The notes under the pieces are model-generated. The model was given only the letters and a program-made list of their open reading frames with translations. It was not told the origin of the DNA and made no database searches. 64,000 bases of DNA from assembly GCA_015057625.1 (NCBI GenBank), contig SVDZ01000001.1, positions 56,911 to 120,910 of the forward strand. Reading direction: 5' to 3'. This DNA is from Lachnospiraceae bacterium (lineage in GTDB: Bacteria; Bacillota; Clostridia; Lachnospirales; Lachnospiraceae). This document shows positions 17,595-28,300 of this stretch, in pieces. The position numbers and the translations under genes were made by a program. Every line of letters begins with the position of its first letter. Within the stretch, counting starts at the first letter, position 1.

Positions 17595-20003
17595 TTAATC
17601 AGTTTGTTTTATTTTTCTGTTCTTGAGTGCACCGCTTTCCTCCGCAATTCGCTGCCTCTCAGGATCCTTGTAAACAATCTTAACCTTATTTTTCTTTTCC
17701 TGATAAAGATTTTCATCAGCCATCCTCAAAATATCCTCAACGTCAGTATCCTCTGTAATAACAAATTCATAGAAACCTACACTCATATTTACGTAGTATG
17801 GTTTGTCACAATTATCATTGAACTCCTTGAGGGACTTTTGAATTCTTTCTTTTATGACATTACCGTAATTGTCCTGGTTAACCATTGCAAATGCTGCAAA
17901 CTCGTCACCACCCATACGGCCAACCACATCATTCTTTCTGAAAGAATCGCTGAGGGTTGTTGCGATAGTTTTAATGGCAAAGTCACCGTCATCATGTCCA
18001 AACTCGTCATTTACTACTTTCAAACAATCCATATCAGCATATACTGCAACCGCCTTCTTGCCCACATTTGCTTCGTTGTGAATGAGACCATTTACAACCT
18101 GGAAGAATCCTCTTCTGTTCTTAACTCCCGTCATCGGATCCATAGTACTCATCTCGTCGAGGAGTTTGTTCGTCTCAACAGTCTTTGCGAGGTTGATTTC
18201 CAATTCTCTCTTAATCTGGTTCTGCTGCCTGATAATATCCAAAACTTCAAGAGTAACTGAAATCTGACATGCAATCTGCTGAGCAAATCGGAACGACTCT
18301 ATATCAACTTCCATCAGAGTAAGACCAAACTGTACTTCATTTGAAAACAGCGGCAGTACCAACTCGTCAAATCGGTGATCTGTCGGCATATTTTGATCCG
18401 AGAAAATATCCACACAATTTATTACCTTTTGATACTCGTCATAAACGCCAACCTTATCACCGTCATGACATGCTCTGATATAACACTTTTCAGGAATTTT
18501 CCATTCATGGTTTCCGTTGTAAGTAATCTTGTCAGAATATACATATATATAACTTGACTTATACTTCATTCTCTGAAGCTTGTTAACTACTGACTCGAAA
18601 CGATGCGCTTCATCAGAAAACATCTGCTGCTGAAGAATATCTCCTGTAATATTTGTGAGCAATGATTCAAATACTTTGTTTCGCTCATCGGTTTCAAGTT
18701 TCTTTTTATTGTCAACATTTGCTGCACTGTTACTGGTAAATGAAATCTGCTCTAGCAACCATCTGCAGGCGCTGTCATCCTTTAAAAGTCCACTGGTATA
18801 ACCATACAAAATCTGGTTGATAAGAAAGAGAACTTCCAAAGTGACATAGCCTTTGATATAAATATCTTCAAACAAATGATACTCTATGCTGAACTCTTCT
18901 TCGTTCATCGTCAGTGTTCCGTCTTCCTTTATGAGATTGAGAAAATATAAAAAATAGTTTTCCATTACACTTCTTACTCTGGCTTTCTCAACCGGCTCGT
19001 ATACGCTGTTTACATATTTTTCCATCATTTCATCTACTATAAACTGAACAGCCTCTTTTTTGTTCATTTTAAACATTTTAGCTGACATCTGACGTACAAT
19101 ATTGTCATTGTTACATCCGCAGGACTCTCTTATTACCAGTTTTGACGGAACAGTAATGTCTATCTTTTTACCCTGTACCAAATCAGGGCAGCACATAACT
19201 GCCTGATACGCAATTTCCTTTACATCAACTCTTACACTGGTCATATATGGCTCAACCATCATGGCAAGTGGCGAGTCGTCAAAACCTGTTATACGTATAT
19301 CTTTTCCTGCAACAAGTCCCATTTTTTCAACTGCCTGAAATCCACTAACTGCCATCTGATCATTTGCATAAATAATAGCTTCAATATCTGGATTCTTATT
19401 AATAAGATCCTCTGTGATTTCAGGAAAATAAACCGTGAAATCGCCATAGCCTATCAAATCTTCAGACTGCTTAGCTCCATACTCCGCCACCGCATCCTTA
19501 TACGCCTGCAACCTCTCAATAGCATCCTGGTTTGTTCTAGGTCCACTGACAAATCCGATGGTCTTGCATCCGTGTTCCTGTACCAAATGTTTTACTGACT
19601 GCCTGATACCCTCCCTGTTGTCGATAGTAATACTAGGGTATCCTTCCTCGCTTCCCGCAAGAAGAATCGCCGGAACATCTCCGAATCCTTCAAGGAATTT
19701 TTTCTTTTTTTCCGGTGCAAGCAATGAAGTTATTACTCCATACTCAATAATTACTGCATCAAAGGAACTTGCGTTCGGGTAGCTGTAAAGTGTATTATAC
19801 TGATAATGATATCTTAAGTTTCGCTCTTCGTTTGGTCTGTCTCCCAAATCTAAAATTCCTCCTGGAAAAATAAAGAGGTTTGCATCCAAATCTTTCGCCG
19901 CCATTAAGGCACCCTCACAAATTGCGAAAGAGAAATCCGATTCGAGCATTCCTATACAAAGAGCTATATTCAATCTTTTCTTATTTGTATTTTCCTCTTT
20001 CAT
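17595..20003 (-). CDS. Diguanylate cyclase with LacI/periplasmic-binding-like sensor
   Basis: The 802-aa protein starts with a LacI-type sugar-binding-like domain without the DNA-binding helix-turn-helix (about 10-300: NIALCIGMLESDFSF, AIIYANDQMAVSGFQAVEKMG, ITGFDDSPLA), followed by a helical middle and a GGDEF domain (about 620-785). There is no signal peptide, so the binding domain should be cytosolic. The active site GRMGGDEFAAF is intact, and RKND nine residues before GGDEF is a consensus RxxD I-site, so product inhibition is expected. The ATG overlaps the upstream phosphodiesterase stop (ATGA), indicating translational coupling. It probably tunes c-di-GMP in response to a small ligand, perhaps a sugar; the ligand is inference. 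Confidence 0.92.
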   Translation of the reverse strand: MKEENTNKKRLNIALCIGMLESDFSFAICEGALMAAKDLDANLFIFPGGILDLGDRPNEERNLRYHYQYNTLYSYPNASSFDAVIIEYGVITSLLAPEKKKKFLEGFGDVPAILLAGSEEGYPSITIDNREGIRQSVKHLVQEHGCKTIGFVSGPRTNQDAIERLQAYKDAVAEYGAKQSEDLIGYGDFTVYFPEITEDLINKNPDIEAIIYANDQMAVSGFQAVEKMGLVAGKDIRITGFDDSPLAMMVEPYMTSVRVDVKEIAYQAVMCCPDLVQGKKIDITVPSKLVIRESCGCNNDNIVRQMSAKMFKMNKKEAVQFIVDEMMEKYVNSVYEPVEKARVRSVMENYFLYFLNLIKEDGTLTMNEEEFSIEYHLFEDIYIKGYVTLEVLFLINQILYGYTSGLLKDDSACRWLLEQISFTSNSAANVDNKKKLETDERNKVFESLLTNITGDILQQQMFSDEAHRFESVVNKLQRMKYKSSYIYVYSDKITYNGNHEWKIPEKCYIRACHDGDKVGVYDEYQKVINCVDIFSDQNMPTDHRFDELVLPLFSNEVQFGLTLMEVDIESFRFAQQIACQISVTLEVLDIIRQQNQIKRELEINLAKTVETNKLLDEMSTMDPMTGVKNRRGFFQVVNGLIHNEANVGKKAVAVYADMDCLKVVNDEFGHDDGDFAIKTIATTLSDSFRKNDVVGRMGGDEFAAFAMVNQDNYGNVIKERIQKSLKEFNDNCDKPYYVNMSVGFYEFVITEDTDVEDILRMADENLYQEKKNKVKIVYKDPERQRIAEESGALKNRKIKQTD

Positions 20004-21946
20004 AACTCAGCCCTCTTATTTTCTTTCTCCAGAAATTCGATAAAATCGTCTTCCGGTACTGGTCTTGAGTACAAATATCCCTGAAGATAATCGCATCCAA
20101 AGTCCAATAATATTTGTTTCATTTCCTCATTTTCCACGCCCTCAACAACTATCTTTTTGCCGATAGCTTTGAGTAATTTAACAGTGTACTCCAATATGAT
20201 CATAGCCTCTTCACTTTCCATGGCTTGCCAGAGAATACTCTTGTCGATTTTTACTGTCTCCGCAGGAAACTCCAACAGATAATCGATTGTAGCAAATCCT
20301 GAGCCATAATCATCTATGGAAAATCCAACACCCTGTTGAACCATACACTCCATTATATTTTTAAGAACTCTTACAGTGAAGAACTCCGTCTCTGCAGTCT
20401 CTGTTATCTCAAGATTTACGCATTTAGTATCAACGCCGTAACTTGCAATAATATCGAGATACTTTTCTGCCAGTTTCTCGTATCTGCACTGTATAGGTGA
20501 TAGATTTACATCTATATATTTCACTCCGAGCTGAAGACATTTACTGTCTCTTAAGAACTCACATACTTTTCTGAGAACCATCTCACCCATCTCAACAATC
20601 TGTCCATTCTTCTCTGCTATCGGAATAAATTCATCCGGTCCAATAAATCCCAACTCCTTATCGATTAATCGAAGCAGTGCTTCCGCTCCATGGAACATAT
20701 CATTATTCGTATCATAAATAGGCTGATAATATATCGTAAATCCATCTTCCTTCAACGCCTTATCCATAATCTGTGAAATCTTTTTCGTTCTACGGATTTT
20801 TTCCACCACCATCTCTATGTCATCCATAACATAAACATGTTTTCCTACTTCGCCCTTAACATTATGAATAATCTCTTCGAGTTCAACTCCCTCTATTTTG
20901 AGATCTACTATTGGTATTACTACGATGTCTACATCAACATCTATCTCAACTATCCTCTCATCACTGGCTATTGAAAATTTTTCTTTGAAAGCATTTTCAA
21001 TTTCATTTATAGTTTCTTCGATGTTGATATTGTCATCTACCACTATGGCAAACTCATTTGCGTTAATTTCATATGTACAAAATTTAAAATAACGATTGAG
21101 TCTCTCTGCTATCTTGAAGGACAACAGTTCAGCATTTCTCTGGCCCATCATATATTCGTAGTAATTATAATCAATTATCTTGACTGCTATTACCTTGTAG
21201 AAATGATTTTTATTATTCTTGCGTCTGATGGTCTGCAGGAATGCCCGTCTGTTATAGCATTGAGTTTCGTTGTATAAAAAATATGCAGGATTTTCAAAAG
21301 CGGAATATACAAAGAAAAGAACCATAGACAATACGAAATTGGTAATGAGAAATTCAGGCATAAATGCCTGTATAATTACGCTTAAAATAACTCCTACCAA
21401 AAATCCCGTAATGGAAACTACCTGATATACATTTAACCTCTTTCTTATTGCTATAACTATGAAATCCGCGACAAGCATCATACTTATGGCCATAACATAA
21501 AGCAATGTAACCCCAACTGCCTGCTTATAATTCAAATCTTCGTCGAAATATATTACAAAATGCGTATATGACGTTGTAAAAATAATAATCGTCTCAACTA
21601 TAAATATAATAACAGTGGAACAGTAAATGCATTTTCTATAGAAAGATGATTTCACAAGAGATGATATATACAACAAAAAAATTATAGCCAACAAATTATA
21701 GAGAAACAAATACAATTCATTAATGAAATAGTTAGTTCCCAAAGAGAATAGTTTTGGATACGAAATTGTATACACTGAAATAATATTAACGATAGATACC
21801 AACAAATTATCTATTATCAATGCAAGAAACAGTTTGTTTCTAACTGTAGAATAATTCTGTCTGAGATAATACATAATCAAAAGAATAATTGATGCCAGAA
21901 CTGCCGCTTCACAATACTGGGGATAATATAACAGATTAAGATTCAT
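20000..21946 (-). CDS. Membrane c-di-GMP phosphodiesterase (degenerate GGDEF + EAL)
   Basis: A 648-aa protein with about eight N-terminal membrane segments (about 10-225), a GGDEF-like domain in which the signature is replaced by NANEF (about 240-370, so probably not a cyclase), and an EAL domain (about 395-640). EAL residues are intact: GAEALLR, NLSPIQC, NLEITET, IDDYGSG, VKIDKS, VEGVENEE and LQGYLYSRPVP. It should hydrolyse c-di-GMP to pGpG at the membrane. AAGGAGG precedes the ATG at 21946. The downstream cyclase gene overlaps it by 4 nt, so synthesis and breakdown enzymes are made together. Confidence 0.94.
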   Translation of the reverse strand: MNLNLLYYPQYCEAAVLASIILLIMYYLRQNYSTVRNKLFLALIIDNLLVSIVNIISVYTISYPKLFSLGTNYFINELYLFLYNLLAIIFLLYISSLVKSSFYRKCIYCSTVIIFIVETIIIFTTSYTHFVIYFDEDLNYKQAVGVTLLYVMAISMMLVADFIVIAIRKRLNVYQVVSITGFLVGVILSVIIQAFMPEFLITNFVLSMVLFFVYSAFENPAYFLYNETQCYNRRAFLQTIRRKNNKNHFYKVIAVKIIDYNYYEYMMGQRNAELLSFKIAERLNRYFKFCTYEINANEFAIVVDDNINIEETINEIENAFKEKFSIASDERIVEIDVDVDIVVIPIVDLKIEGVELEEIIHNVKGEVGKHVYVMDDIEMVVEKIRRTKKISQIMDKALKEDGFTIYYQPIYDTNNDMFHGAEALLRLIDKELGFIGPDEFIPIAEKNGQIVEMGEMVLRKVCEFLRDSKCLQLGVKYIDVNLSPIQCRYEKLAEKYLDIIASYGVDTKCVNLEITETAETEFFTVRVLKNIMECMVQQGVGFSIDDYGSGFATIDYLLEFPAETVKIDKSILWQAMESEEAMIILEYTVKLLKAIGKKIVVEGVENEEMKQILLDFGCDYLQGYLYSRPVPEDDFIEFLEKENKRAEL

Positions 21947-22068
21947 ACTCAGCTACCTCCTTCCCAGTTTTACAAGACACATTGTAAAAAAGAATATTTA
22001 ATTAACTTTTGTTTTTCTTTTCATTTTATTTTTCAATAAGTTTCCGCTCGCCTAAATATAGGCCTCTC

Positions 22069-22099
22069 ATTATAATAATATTCTACTATATTTTTGCAA
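22069..22099 (-). promoter_or_regulatory. Possible promoter of the EAL-GGDEF operon
   Basis: On the minus strand a perfect TATAAT (22069-22074) is preceded by TTGCAA (22094-22099) at a long 19-bp spacing, or TGCAAA at 18 bp. It lies about 125 nt before the phosphodiesterase start. The -10 is convincing; the -35 is weak. Confidence 0.4.
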
Positions 22100-22361
22100 A
22101 AAGTGCATTAGAAAAATTCATATATTTTTGCTTAAATTTTGCTCGATTTTGCCCTGTTTTGTTTGGTTTTGCGAGGGCTTTACACGGGAGTTCGAACAAA
22201 GCCTGAGGCGGTGGGGAGGTAGTGGTTAACATAATAAAAATTTAGATTTACGTAACAGGGCGAAAGCTTCCTTTTTGGGGGCGAAAGTCACATATTTTTC
22301 TTTGTAATACTGACTCGTGGACTTCATTTTATGTGACTTCACCTACTTTTTCTGCGTTTTC

Positions 22362-22560
22362 TATGTTTGGTAGGTAGCAATTGCAGACATTCAGTTTACA
22401 TAACTATTATCTCATATTTCCTGATTACCTACCATTCTTCATTTTTCTTCATTTAGTAGGTAGCAATTGAAGTGGGTGGTTTACATAACTCGGTTTCTCA
22501 GATGATTTCTTACCTACCAATTGCTCTTTTTCTTCATTTGGTAGGAAAATTGTTCGTCCC
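22362..22560. repeat. About 84-bp direct repeat with palindromic TACCTACC core
   Basis: Two copies and a partial third, each beginning TTTGGTAGGTAGCAATTG or a close variant. Each full copy contains TTTACATAAC in the middle, ATTACCTACCA or CTTACCTACCA near the end, and a TTTTTCTTCA tail. TAGGTAGCAATTG and CAATTGCT / ACCTACC are inverted relatives, so the unit can fold. The TACCTNCCA-type core resembles the 64-bp array at 7406. The region between 21947 and 22715 holds no visible gene. Confidence 0.75.
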
Positions 22561-22617
22561 CCCACAACATTTGGCTCTATAGGTGCACGCAAACAAGTTT
22601 TCTACATTTTTTCTCAC

Positions 22618-22668
22618 AAAAAAAGGCGTTGCGTTTGTGATTTCAACCACTAGCGCAACGCTCCTTAT
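22618..22668 (-). terminator. Rho-independent terminator of the 22716-25088 gene
   Basis: On the minus strand AGGAGCGTTGCG and CGCAACGCC form a stem closed by about 20 nt and followed by seven T residues. It sits about 50 nt after the stop codon. Confidence 0.9.
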
Positions 22669-22715
22669 TTTTGATTAATATCTTTCAAATAGCATAATCA
22701 TCTTTTATATTCCTA

Positions 22716-25088
22716 TCACGGAATTATTATTTCAAAATTGTATGTTGTCGGTTCCTCGTGTAAGTTTCCATCCCATCCATATTCTATAGTTGTAGTTCTG
22801 TAATATGGATTTGTTGTTGGAATCAATCCAGGGAACAATGTGTTGCTAAGCAAATTAAAGAGATACTGATGTCCCTGAATATTTGGAGACAAGTTTTCCG
22901 TGTAAATATAATCTGCTATCTCAGGTATTGAAACCACAGCAACTTTATCGCTATAGACGATATACTGATTTTCATTTTTTGAAACAATTGCAAATGCTCT
23001 GACATGGAATGAATGTGTGATTACACTATTCATCTGAGACATTGTTGTCACATAATAATCATTGCCGTCATTTCTGTTATTAAGAGATGGCACTAAAGCT
23101 TTTGCTGTAGAAATATATCCTTTTGTACGGCTGGCATTTGCACCAATTCCCTGATATCTATACTGCTGTCCATCTACCGGATTTTCAAAATCTAGGAATG
23201 TATCATTTTTAGTCTGCGCATTATTCTTTTTGTATCCAGTAGCATTATCATCGATTGTATAGATAATTCCATAATTCACTACATTGTATGCAACTTCATT
23301 TACTGTAATAGTATCTGAAGGGCATTTGCAAATAGTTCTGAAAGCTGCTTCAGATTCAGCTTCGCTTTCAAAGTTAGTTTTAATCTGGAATCCTACAACT
23401 CCAAGATCATTACTTACCATAGTTCCAACTTCAACAGGTGTGGACATGACTACAATCTCAACTGTTGCTCCTGTTGACTCATTTCCACCAATAACACCTG
23501 TAACTTTCAATGTTACTGTACTACCTTCAGTAAGTCCTGTGATAGTACGTTCACCACAAGCTACATTGCTATCATGTTTCACACCATTAACGTATACATT
23601 GTATGTCTGACCTGCTGCCAAATGAGCCGAATCAGCATTTCCCCATGAAAATGTAATTGCTCCCGGAGCGTTACTGTTTGCAACTAAACCGACAACCTCT
23701 TGAGGAGTGGTAATTGTTACTTCAGACTCATACTTGAATTTGATTGATACCGACTGAGATTTATAATAGTCAACCACAACTAAAGTATGTTCTGCTCCGT
23801 CATTCACAGATGATACAGGAATTTCCACATCTGCACCTGCTCTAGGTTCTATTGTATTTCCATCTAATTTAACTGAATCAAATGGAGCTGACATTCCAAA
23901 TGCTGCATATATTATATTATCTCCATGTATTTCAGGCTTAACAGATACAATATCGTCCTTTTCCTCTAATATCTTATATTTATAACCAGTTCCATTTAAA
24001 ACATCAACCCAAGGAAGTGCATCGTTGTATGCATCTCTTGATTCCTGCTCATAAGCTGACTGACTCTCGAAAACAGACTGGCTCTCGTAATTTGACTGAC
24101 TCTCGTGAACAGACTGACTTTCATATACTGATTGACTCTCACTTTCCCACTGACTTGCACTTTGTGACTCATACACAGAAGCCGATTCGCTTTGCTCAGG
24201 GGTTAAATCAGAAACATTATAATTAATAATAGAGATCGTTTTTTGTCCTGATAAGCAATTAAATACAGCAGTATTATTTCTCAATGTCAATCCATCTAAA
24301 TAAATAAATGCAGATGCACCTTGAATCTTTGCATATGAATCATAGCTTCCTCCAAGCGTTACTATATTTCCATTTACAGACACAGATTGAACATCCGAAT
24401 CGGCAATTATATATATTGCTTGTTTATCAGGATTTGTAGTTCCCTGTATGTTTACAACATTAACAGCTGATGTTCTCACAATAGAATAATTCTGACCTAA
24501 ATCTCTTAAATCAAGGAATCCTTCCGGAGCTTCGTCAAACTCTTTAAAGCTTACATTACTAATAGTTACTTGACTTGTTTGGTTAATATCAGCATCAATT
24601 CTTCCAAGATTCAATCCGAAAAGGTACGTCATCGCATCTGGAATATCATGTGCCACAAAAGCTGTTTCAAAAGTATACGGAACATTTGCTTCTACGGAAA
24701 ACTCTTTAGTATGATACATATCCCAACCATTTTCAAATCTCTGAAACTTAAAAGCAATTTTTCTCGAAACTGTGGAAGTAACAGTCAATTTTGCTTCATA
24801 ATATTTTCCCTCAACAAGTGTTAACCCATTCTGGTAAATTTCTTTATCATATGCATTTCCACCAGCTATATTGCCTAAACTCACAACCGCAGAACCATCT
24901 CCACGATAATTAACGCCACTATCTCCGTGAATTACCCAATAAGTATCATCCGCAAAAGTTGTATTCTGCAGTAATTCTGTTCCTTCGTCGTCAGCGTACG
25001 TCTTCGTTATCGGCTGTGCTATTATTCCGGCAACCGCCACCGCAAACGCGGTGACTATTGCCATTACTTTACTCATTTTTCTTTTCAT
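22716..25088 (-). CDS. Secreted modular protein, CBM4/9-like + ESQS linker + class C C-terminal domain
   Basis: A 790-aa protein with a signal peptide (MKRKMSKVMAIVTAFAVAVA, cleavage near residue 32). Residues about 35-190 look like a CBM4/9 beta-sandwich (ELLQNTTFADDTYW start, VTISNVSFKEF end). Two small beta modules (about 200-290 and 365-455) flank a highly repetitive linker of E, S, Q with aromatic residues (about 295-350, unit ESQSxY). An FN3-like domain (about 465-555, GQTYNVYVNGVK) and the class C form of the shared C-terminal domain (about 566-790) follow. The C-terminal domain is closest to the one at 62882-63721 (CKxP, IYTxDDNxTG). AAAGGAG precedes the ATG. It starts 25 nt after a 51-aa acidic peptide gene. 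No catalytic motif is seen; carbohydrate binding is inferred. Confidence 0.8.
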   Translation of the reverse strand: MKRKMSKVMAIVTAFAVAVAGIIAQPITKTYADDEGTELLQNTTFADDTYWVIHGDSGVNYRGDGSAVVSLGNIAGGNAYDKEIYQNGLTLVEGKYYEAKLTVTSTVSRKIAFKFQRFENGWDMYHTKEFSVEANVPYTFETAFVAHDIPDAMTYLFGLNLGRIDADINQTSQVTISNVSFKEFDEAPEGFLDLRDLGQNYSIVRTSAVNVVNIQGTTNPDKQAIYIIADSDVQSVSVNGNIVTLGGSYDSYAKIQGASAFIYLDGLTLRNNTAVFNCLSGQKTISIINYNVSDLTPEQSESASVYESQSASQWESESQSVYESQSVHESQSNYESQSVFESQSAYEQESRDAYNDALPWVDVLNGTGYKYKILEEKDDIVSVKPEIHGDNIIYAAFGMSAPFDSVKLDGNTIEPRAGADVEIPVSSVNDGAEHTLVVVDYYKSQSVSIKFKYESEVTITTPQEVVGLVANSNAPGAITFSWGNADSAHLAAGQTYNVYVNGVKHDSNVACGERTITGLTEGSTVTLKVTGVIGGNESTGATVEIVVMSTPVEVGTMVSNDLGVVGFQIKTNFESEAESEAAFRTICKCPSDTITVNEVAYNVVNYGIIYTIDDNATGYKKNNAQTKNDTFLDFENPVDGQQYRYQGIGANASRTKGYISTAKALVPSLNNRNDGNDYYVTTMSQMNSVITHSFHVRAFAIVSKNENQYIVYSDKVAVVSIPEIADYIYTENLSPNIQGHQYLFNLLSNTLFPGLIPTTNPYYRTTTIEYGWDGNLHEEPTTYNFEIIIP

Positions 25089-25113
25089 ATTCTAACTCCT
25101 TTCCGGAATTACC

Positions 25114-25269
25114 CTAGAACCCCGGCATTGGTTCTGTGTCTTCAAGACCTGACAAATGTGTCTCTTCTTCGAAGATATCACCATCATCATCCCCCGCCAT
25201 TATATCTGCCATTGTTCTAAACCAAGTAATTTCTACTTCAGGTGTTTCATAATCTATTTTTTTATTCAT
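25114..25269 (-). CDS. Small acidic protein (51 aa), YETP/GDGD family, copy 1
   Basis: A 51-codon gene starts at 25269 behind a perfect AGGAGG site and ends with TAG at 25114. The protein begins MNKKIDYETPEVEITWF, continues DIMAGDDDGDIFEEE and ends PMPGF. It has no signal peptide, cysteine or membrane segment and is strongly acidic after residue 20. It shares YETP-like N-terminus, a [V/I]M-x(0,1)-[T/A]D or DIMA step and a GDGDI-like centre with the proteins at 59427 and 62409. It lies 42 nt after the 2491-codon gene and 25 nt before the 790-aa gene. The function is unknown. Confidence 0.8.
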   Translation of the reverse strand: MNKKIDYETPEVEITWFRTMADIMAGDDDGDIFEEETHLSGLEDTEPMPGF

Positions 25270-25311
25270 AATCAAACTCCTCCTAATAAAATATTATTAT
25301 AACACCTCGTT

Positions 25312-28300
25312 TTATTCGTAGTCAAATTGGTCATAATACTCATTACCCCAATCATATGCGACTGTTTTATATATACCATTAGATGTTGCGTGATTCTGAA
25401 TCCACTCAAGAACTGTATCATAATCTGTCGATGTCGCTTCATTCAGATATCCCAATAATGCTGTTTCATTAGCACTGTCACTCATTCTGAATGATCCTCT
25501 TGCGGAATAATTGTTTCCTTCATACGCTGAGTAAACAGTTCCCTTATTACATACCGCAAAATTGAACATATCTCTAAACAATGCTGTCAAATACGGATAT
25601 GAAGGATGATCAGTACTTGTAACTCCAATAGCTGTGTACATTGTCTTGATTATGTTTGATCTGTTGTTCTTAAGCGATACAGGACAAAGTACATTGTCGT
25701 ACAAGAATTCATGACTCGCTTTTGTTCCCATCATCTTGTTTTCATATAAGTTCTGTGCAATTCTGTAAATTGATGTTGCATATACTTTCCTGCCGTATAC
25801 GACAGTACCGTTATCAAGAACTGCATATGCTCTAAACGCCATCATTCTCTCTAATGATTCATAATAATATTTTGTCTGCTTAAATGTTACTGCATAGAAT
25901 TTACTTGTTAAATCTTCTCTGTCTTTTGTAGTAAATCCGGAAATAATTCCTTTGTCCTCTGTTGCCTGTAAATGATTTACATTTTCATTTGAGCTATCAA
26001 GAACCATATTTGCATAATTGTCTTTTACAGCATCATTCTCTGCAAAGATAGTACCGCGTGCCTGAACTGAATGTAACTCATTTTCTATGGCAATTATGTT
26101 GCTCTGTTTTGATACTACTCTGAATGATGGATTGAATTCCGATACCGCGCCTTCGCTTGTATCTGTGTTCATCTGGAATCCCTGAACTTCAACCTCTCCC
26201 GATGCAACTTCAACCTTTACAGGTACGTATGTTGCCGCGTCATCAGCAGTATCATCTGTGCCCTTAGTATCTACAACTTTAAGTAAGTAGTATGTTGTAG
26301 TCCATTTTGCTGTAAATACATCACTGGCTCTGAACTGAATTTCTCCGTCATATAACTTGTCGTAAATAGTCTTTTCTGTATAATTCTGTCCGGCTGCAAC
26401 CTCTGTAAATGTTGTGGAAGCTCCTGCTCCGTTCTTTATTTCTGTTTCACTCGCATCTGAAATGTAAAGTTTTGTATTTTCTCCTACATAATATGTATTT
26501 GATCCAAGCATTGAAATAAAGTAGTCATTGTAACCTGTCATTGCATATGTATTTGTCAATGACTTGTAATCGTAGAAGTAAATCTTCGCTTCTGTGTATA
26601 CAGGATCTGCAGGCACCGCCTTAATCGGCAATGTGCTCTGTCCGTAGATTTCCATCCACTCACCATTTGTTGCAACTTCACTTCCGCCAATTACGGCTTT
26701 GAAATAGAAATCTTTGTATGTATTGCCACCGTCGCCGGTAACTCTTACTGTGTAATAATATGTGTTATCTGCAGCAAGATATGGAGATACTTCTGTTTCT
26801 GTGTATGTTCCCATCATGTTAGCTGCATTTATCAATATCTGTCCATCATAATAATTGTCATAAACAGTCTTCTGTTTAAACTGTCTTCCGTCTTCACCAT
26901 CATTCTGAACAAATATCTGTGATGTCAATGACTTGAAGTAGTCCGCATTTCCGTTTAATGAAATGTAGTAACCGTTGTATCCTACAACACTATTCAAATC
27001 ATCATCTGTATAATAATAAATCTGTGCCTCCGTAGTTCCATTTCCATCCTTAATTGGAAGTGTATTTTCACCACTGATTAATACCCATTTATCCTCATTA
27101 TTTGAAGGTTCTTTTCCAGGCATTGTCTCAGGATTTCCGTTTACAGTATATGTTAACAATGTTTCTGCTGTCTGCTGACACCAGTTTGCAACAACCTTAA
27201 TATCATAAGTATTACCGTCAATTGGAGTAAATCCTGTGTATGTGAATGTACCTGCTGTCAATGGTGTGGTGTTTTGTTTAACGTATACATCATTCTCTTT
27301 TACGTATACATCATATGTATATTCATCACCGGCTACTTTCTGAGCAGGTAAGATATCCCAATTAAGTATTAAGTCTTCACCTCTGGCTGTTGCTCTAAGA
27401 TTCTGAACTCCTACAATCTCAGGAATAGTTGTTTCAAGCTTAAGTGGAATACTTATGAAGTTTGTTGGATAATGTTCTGTATCATAGTATACCTTCAAGA
27501 GATAATACTCACTGTCTACTGCTCCACCATTTGGACTGTGAATTGGTAACTGTCTCATCAAATCAGGGAATCCAATCTGTAAACTTGTCTCTCTAAGTCC
27601 CAATGCTGCAGTAACTTCCACTTCTCCAGGGTCTGAGCCCAGCTCTTCAAGTTCTGCGGCACCTACACCTGCAACAAAATTGCCCTCATTATCAAGATGC
27701 CCATACTGTAATGTTGCTCTTCTGTATTGTGCATCTGCATTATATGAATGTCCACTGTCAAGTGTAATCTCAATATGATTGCTATTGTAAATAGTAACAA
27801 CTGCCAAATTCAAATCTGACGCATCATAATATAAGCTTCCGTTCTCAACAATATAATCAGATCTGTGATAAGCATATGGAACCTCATCAGCCGAACTATT
27901 GTTACTCTTTGCCTTAACCCAGTCACCTATATCACCCGGTACTCTGAAAGCTACTACTACATACTTGCCATTTTCTTCATTTTCTATCTTTGCAAGGTAA
28001 TATTTTCCCGGTGCAAAGGATACTGTATGGAACTGGAATCCATTACCATCCCATACATGGAAGGCCGAATTGGCCGAAGTACTTTCCACAAACCCAACTC
28101 CACTATCATCACTGTGATCATAGCTATCAATTGTATCTTCTGTAACCTGTGTAAAATAGAAGGTTGAAGTTGTAGAGTTAATAACTCTCTGCTCCGGTGT
28201 ATTTGCATCAAATTCTATAGATGTATATGCGTTATTGTAACTCTTCCATTTAGTTACAACATCAACCAAGTCGATATTGTCAATATTAGTATCAATAACT

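Noticed and set aside
22100..22600. c-di-GMP riboswitch upstream of the EAL-GGDEF operon
   Set aside because: I looked for GEMM-like conserved segments on the minus strand and found none; the region is dominated by direct repeats.
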